Of a DNA stretch of 64,000 nucleotides, positions 61,620 to 64,000 are shown piece after piece; within the stretch, counting starts at the first letter, position 1, and each line of letters starts with the position of its first letter. Under the pieces are notes generated by a model. It searched no databases, had not been told where the DNA came from, and worked only from the letters and a program-made list of their open reading frames with translations. The translations under genes and the position numbers were made by a program. Origin of the DNA: Nocardia suismassiliense (GTDB lineage: Bacteria > Actinomycetota > Actinomycetes > Mycobacteriales > Mycobacteriaceae); NCBI RefSeq assembly GCF_900269665.1, contig NZ_LT985361.1, positions 4,306,723 to 4,370,722 on the forward strand, written 5' to 3'.

Positions 61620-64000
61620 CTAGATGAGCCGCCAGCGGATCTCACGGTGCGGCTGATACCGGCAGAGCAAACCCAAGGAGACCGCGGCGCGCAGGTGTTC
61701 GGCGAGTTCGGGGTGCAGCCGATCGATCCGGCGCAACGTGTCGCGGACCCGGGCGGAGACGGTTTTGCGGGCGCGCTCCGCGTCGTCGCCGAGCCGGCGG
61801 GTGCGTCCGGCCAGCCCTGAGGTGCGGCGTAGCTCGTCGAGCAGCGCGGCGCGTTCCTGGTCGAGTTCGACCGCGCGAGCGTCGTTTCCGACCGCGACGG
61901 CCCGATCGATCTCGGCGTCGAGGGTGTTGAGCCGTCGCTGATACTCGGCTTTGGCGCGATCGTCGAGCACCGGATCGCTGCCGAAAGACTGTGCCGCGTG
62001 CTGGGTTCCGGCGTCGGGTGCACCGAACAGTTCCAGCGACGGGATGTCGTGTCCCGGATGTGCGAGCAGCACGTGCAGATCCCGGATTCCTTTGGCGTCG
62101 GGCAGGTGGACGGTGCGATCGGCGAACCGCAGCGTCCACACCGCGCCGTCGAACCGGAACTCGTTGTCCGGCGGTGGTGCCGGTGCGCGGACCGGCGGTG
62201 GCTCCCGATGCGAAATCAGCCGCAGGTGGTGCCGCGCTGCCTCGACCCACGGCTGCGCCCGCATCCGGTGTGCCGCATCCGCTGCGGCCGTGAGATGTTC
62301 GGCTGCGGCGTCGAGGTCGCCGTCGGCCGCCGCCACCCGCCCGAGCCAATAGGCGTACGGACCGTAGACGGCGCCGCCACCCGCGACCACCGCCCACCAC
62401 CCGGCCAGCGGAACCAGCTCGGCGCGCACCGTAGCTCGCAGCTCCGGATCATCGAGGACGAGCGCGGCATACACCTGCGCGATCAGGATGGCGGGGTGGA
62501 AGTGCCGGGGATAGAACTCGTACAGCGCCGGAAGGTCGCCGACGCCGCGCCGGACTCGCTCGACATCACCACGCCGGGCCGCCGTGATCACGTCCACGAT
62601 CGCCGTGTACTCGCCCGCCAGCTCGCGATAGCGGTCCACGAAGGCATCGGCTTCCGCGAGATCGCCTGTGAAAAGAGCAAGGGCCCAACGCTGTTCGAGC
62701 CAGAGCGGCACCCGATCGACTTCGCCGAGTCGTTCCGCCAGGGCGTACGCATCATCGATGGCCGTGCGCGCGTCCGCGAATCGACCGCTCACCATGGCCA
62801 AGGCACCCGTTCGCGACAACGCGATGAAACGGAAGCGGGGATGCCGGGCCCGGTCCGCCAGTGCGCGGAACGCGGCCAACTCCGTGTGCACGCGCGGGTC
62901 CCCGAGCTCCAGCAATGCGGCGAATCGCAGCAGGCGGCCTTGCAATTCGAGCTCGTCGCGGTGCATCCGGCGGCCGACCCGGGCGAGCTCGTCGGCCAGC
63001 GGCAGCCGGTCGCCGGCGGCGCCGGGTCGCCAGATCGCGTCGTGCCGGGCGAGTAGGCTCGCCGCGAGGGCGTCATCGTCCCCGGATTCCCGTGCCAGGC
63101 GCAGCGTTTCGGCACTCGCCCGGTCGGTGGCGTCGGGCCGCAGCGCATGCCCGGTATGCACCCGCACACGTGTCGCGGCGGCAAGCACCTGCACGGCAAG
63201 GGGATCGGTGGGCGGGCGTTCGGCCAGCAGCATCCGGTGCGCCTGGTCCATGATCTCGATCTCGCGCTGTGCCTCCCGTTCCGGATCGGGCATGCCCAGC
63301 ACGTGCAGCCCGAGCGCGGCCCTGGCGAACAGCTCTGCCGCCGAGCGTGCCCTGGCGGTGGTCAGCAAGGCCTCGTAGGTGTGGCGCGCGGCGGCCAGCT
63401 CACCCGAATCGCTCTGTGCCGCAGCCAAACCGAGTCCGACTGTGTCGCGCAGCTCGGCCTGGTTCTCGGGAATCCGGGTGAGCGCGTGCCGGTAGTGCTC
63501 GGCGACTTCACCTGCGGCCAGCCGGCCGCATGCGTCGGCCGCCGCGTCGAGCAGATACCGCAGCGTCCGGTCATCGTCGATCGCGTCGGCGGCGTCGTAA
63601 GCATGGTGTGCCAGGTCGCTCGGGGTCGCCCCGGAGACCTCTCGTGGCAGCTGCTCGAGCGCGGCGAGGATGGCGGCGTGGCGTTTACGGGCCTCCGCCT
63701 CGCCGATCCTGGCGCGCAGTGTCTCGCGGACCAGATCGTGCACGAAGGTGAACCGCTCGCCGGACAGCGGGGTGACCAGCCTGGCGCGTACGGCTGCGGC
63801 CAATTGTTCTTGCACGACGGCGATATCGCACCCGGTACTGGCCGCCACCACCGCCGCGGCGAACTCGCGCCCGACCAGTGCGGCGGTCGTCAAGATATCA
63901 ATCGCGGTGGCCGGCAGCGGTGCGAGGCGTGCGTCCAAAGTTTCCCGCACACCGGGAGCCAAGGTGTTGAGCGGACTGCCCGCCTGCCACAGGCGCGCGG
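61620..64000 (-). CDS. large AAA/TPR regulator, partial (N-terminus beyond window)
   Basis: The reading frame ends at 61620 and remains open to base 64000, so only the C-terminal 790 or so residues are seen. The first visible part (LTTAALVGREFAAAVVA, FTFVHDLVRETL) is the winged-helix segment that follows an AAA ATPase in SARP/LuxR-like regulators. Then come TPR-like helices (about 130-600) and a charged helical C-terminus (RRLNTLDAEIDRAVAVGNDA). No LuxR HTH is at the end, so DNA binding, if any, is N-terminal. Resembles BTAD or adenylate-cyclase-like actinobacterial regulators. Role unknown. Confidence 0.8.
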   Translation of the reverse strand, partial: ARLWQAGSPLNTLAPGVRETLDARLAPLPATAIDILTTAALVGREFAAAVVAASTGCDIAVVQEQLAAAVRARLVTPLSGERFTFVHDLVRETLRARIGEAEARKRHAAILAALEQLPREVSGATPSDLAHHAYDAADAIDDDRTLRYLLDAAADACGRLAAGEVAEHYRHALTRIPENQAELRDTVGLGLAAAQSDSGELAAARHTYEALLTTARARSAAELFARAALGLHVLGMPDPEREAQREIEIMDQAHRMLLAERPPTDPLAVQVLAAATRVRVHTGHALRPDATDRASAETLRLARESGDDDALAASLLARHDAIWRPGAAGDRLPLADELARVGRRMHRDELELQGRLLRFAALLELGDPRVHTELAAFRALADRARHPRFRFIALSRTGALAMVSGRFADARTAIDDAYALAERLGEVDRVPLWLEQRWALALFTGDLAEADAFVDRYRELAGEYTAIVDVITAARRGDVERVRRGVGDLPALYEFYPRHFHPAILIAQVYAALVLDDPELRATVRAELVPLAGWWAVVAGGGAVYGPYAYWLGRVAAADGDLDAAAEHLTAAADAAHRMRAQPWVEAARHHLRLISHREPPPVRAPAPPPDNEFRFDGAVWTLRFADRTVHLPDAKGIRDLHVLLAHPGHDIPSLELFGAPDAGTQHAAQSFGSDPVLDDRAKAEYQRRLNTLDAEIDRAVAVGNDARAVELDQERAALLDELRRTSGLAGRTRRLGDDAERARKTVSARVRDTLRRIDRLHPELAEHLRAAVSLGLLCRYQPHREIRWRLI

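Overview
This 64 kb window is GC-rich actinobacterial DNA. The rRNA sequences, the tRNA-free 16S-23S spacer and the gene content point to the family Nocardiaceae, most likely Nocardia. It looks chromosomal. One complete rrn operon (16S-23S-5S, about 37.4-42.8 kb) sits in the middle. One intact IS30-family insertion sequence (42,899-44,213, 3-bp target duplication TCA) lies just behind the rrn terminator. No CRISPR array, prophage or tRNA gene was seen.

Left part (1-14.4 kb): a TetR regulator cut by the window edge; a frameshifted SRPBCC-like gene and an intact one; an alpha/beta hydrolase; a DGPF protein-ECF42 sigma factor pair with a plausible self-recognised promoter; a cytochrome P450; an ABC ATPase divergent from a large LuxR-type regulator; and a DinB protein. 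Two paralogous maleylpyruvate-isomerase-like genes (10.2 and 13.7 kb) flank a compositionally different island. The island holds an ImmA/IrrE metallopeptidase gene and a 7-TM MAB_1171c/DUF6545 gene, preceded by a scrambled scar: the 5' end of a second ImmA gene joined to the 3' end of what looks like an XRE regulator gene.

Sugar region I (14.5-29.2 kb): a D-aminoacylase-like amidohydrolase, two FGGY kinases, a FucI-type isomerase overlapping one of them, a PfkB kinase, a DUF2961/GH172 glycosidase translationally coupled to a thioredoxin, a HAD-GT20 fusion resembling glucosylglycerol-phosphate synthase/phosphatase, a beta-propeller glycosidase, an MFS permease and a tyrosine phosphatase. Release of a pentose from arabinan-like material, isomerisation and phosphorylation is a reasonable but unproven reading.

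Middle (29.2-37 kb): a UvrA paralog divergent from a WYL regulator across a perfect inverted repeat, then a TRAP-TAXI transporter with a fused permease and two tandem lipoprotein binding proteins of identical length. The rrn operon follows, with a recognisable promoter, boxA-like elements, processing stems for 16S and 23S, and a strong terminator. Then come the IS30 element, a DUF2786 gene, and an IclR regulator divergent from an SDR plus an NAD(P)-binding oxidoreductase.

Sugar region II (48.7-59.7 kb) is the most coherent unit. It encodes an apparently complete non-phosphorylative L-fucose route: ABC importer, mutarotase, aldo/keto reductase-type dehydrogenase, lactonase, fuconate dehydratase, ketodeoxyfuconate dehydrogenase, diketo-acid hydrolase and an FMN L-lactate dehydrogenase. 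A FadR-type GntR regulator is included, and repeated putative operator sites lie at the divergent promoter. The right end carries a class V aminotransferase, an MBL-fold hydrolase and a large TPR regulator cut by the window edge.
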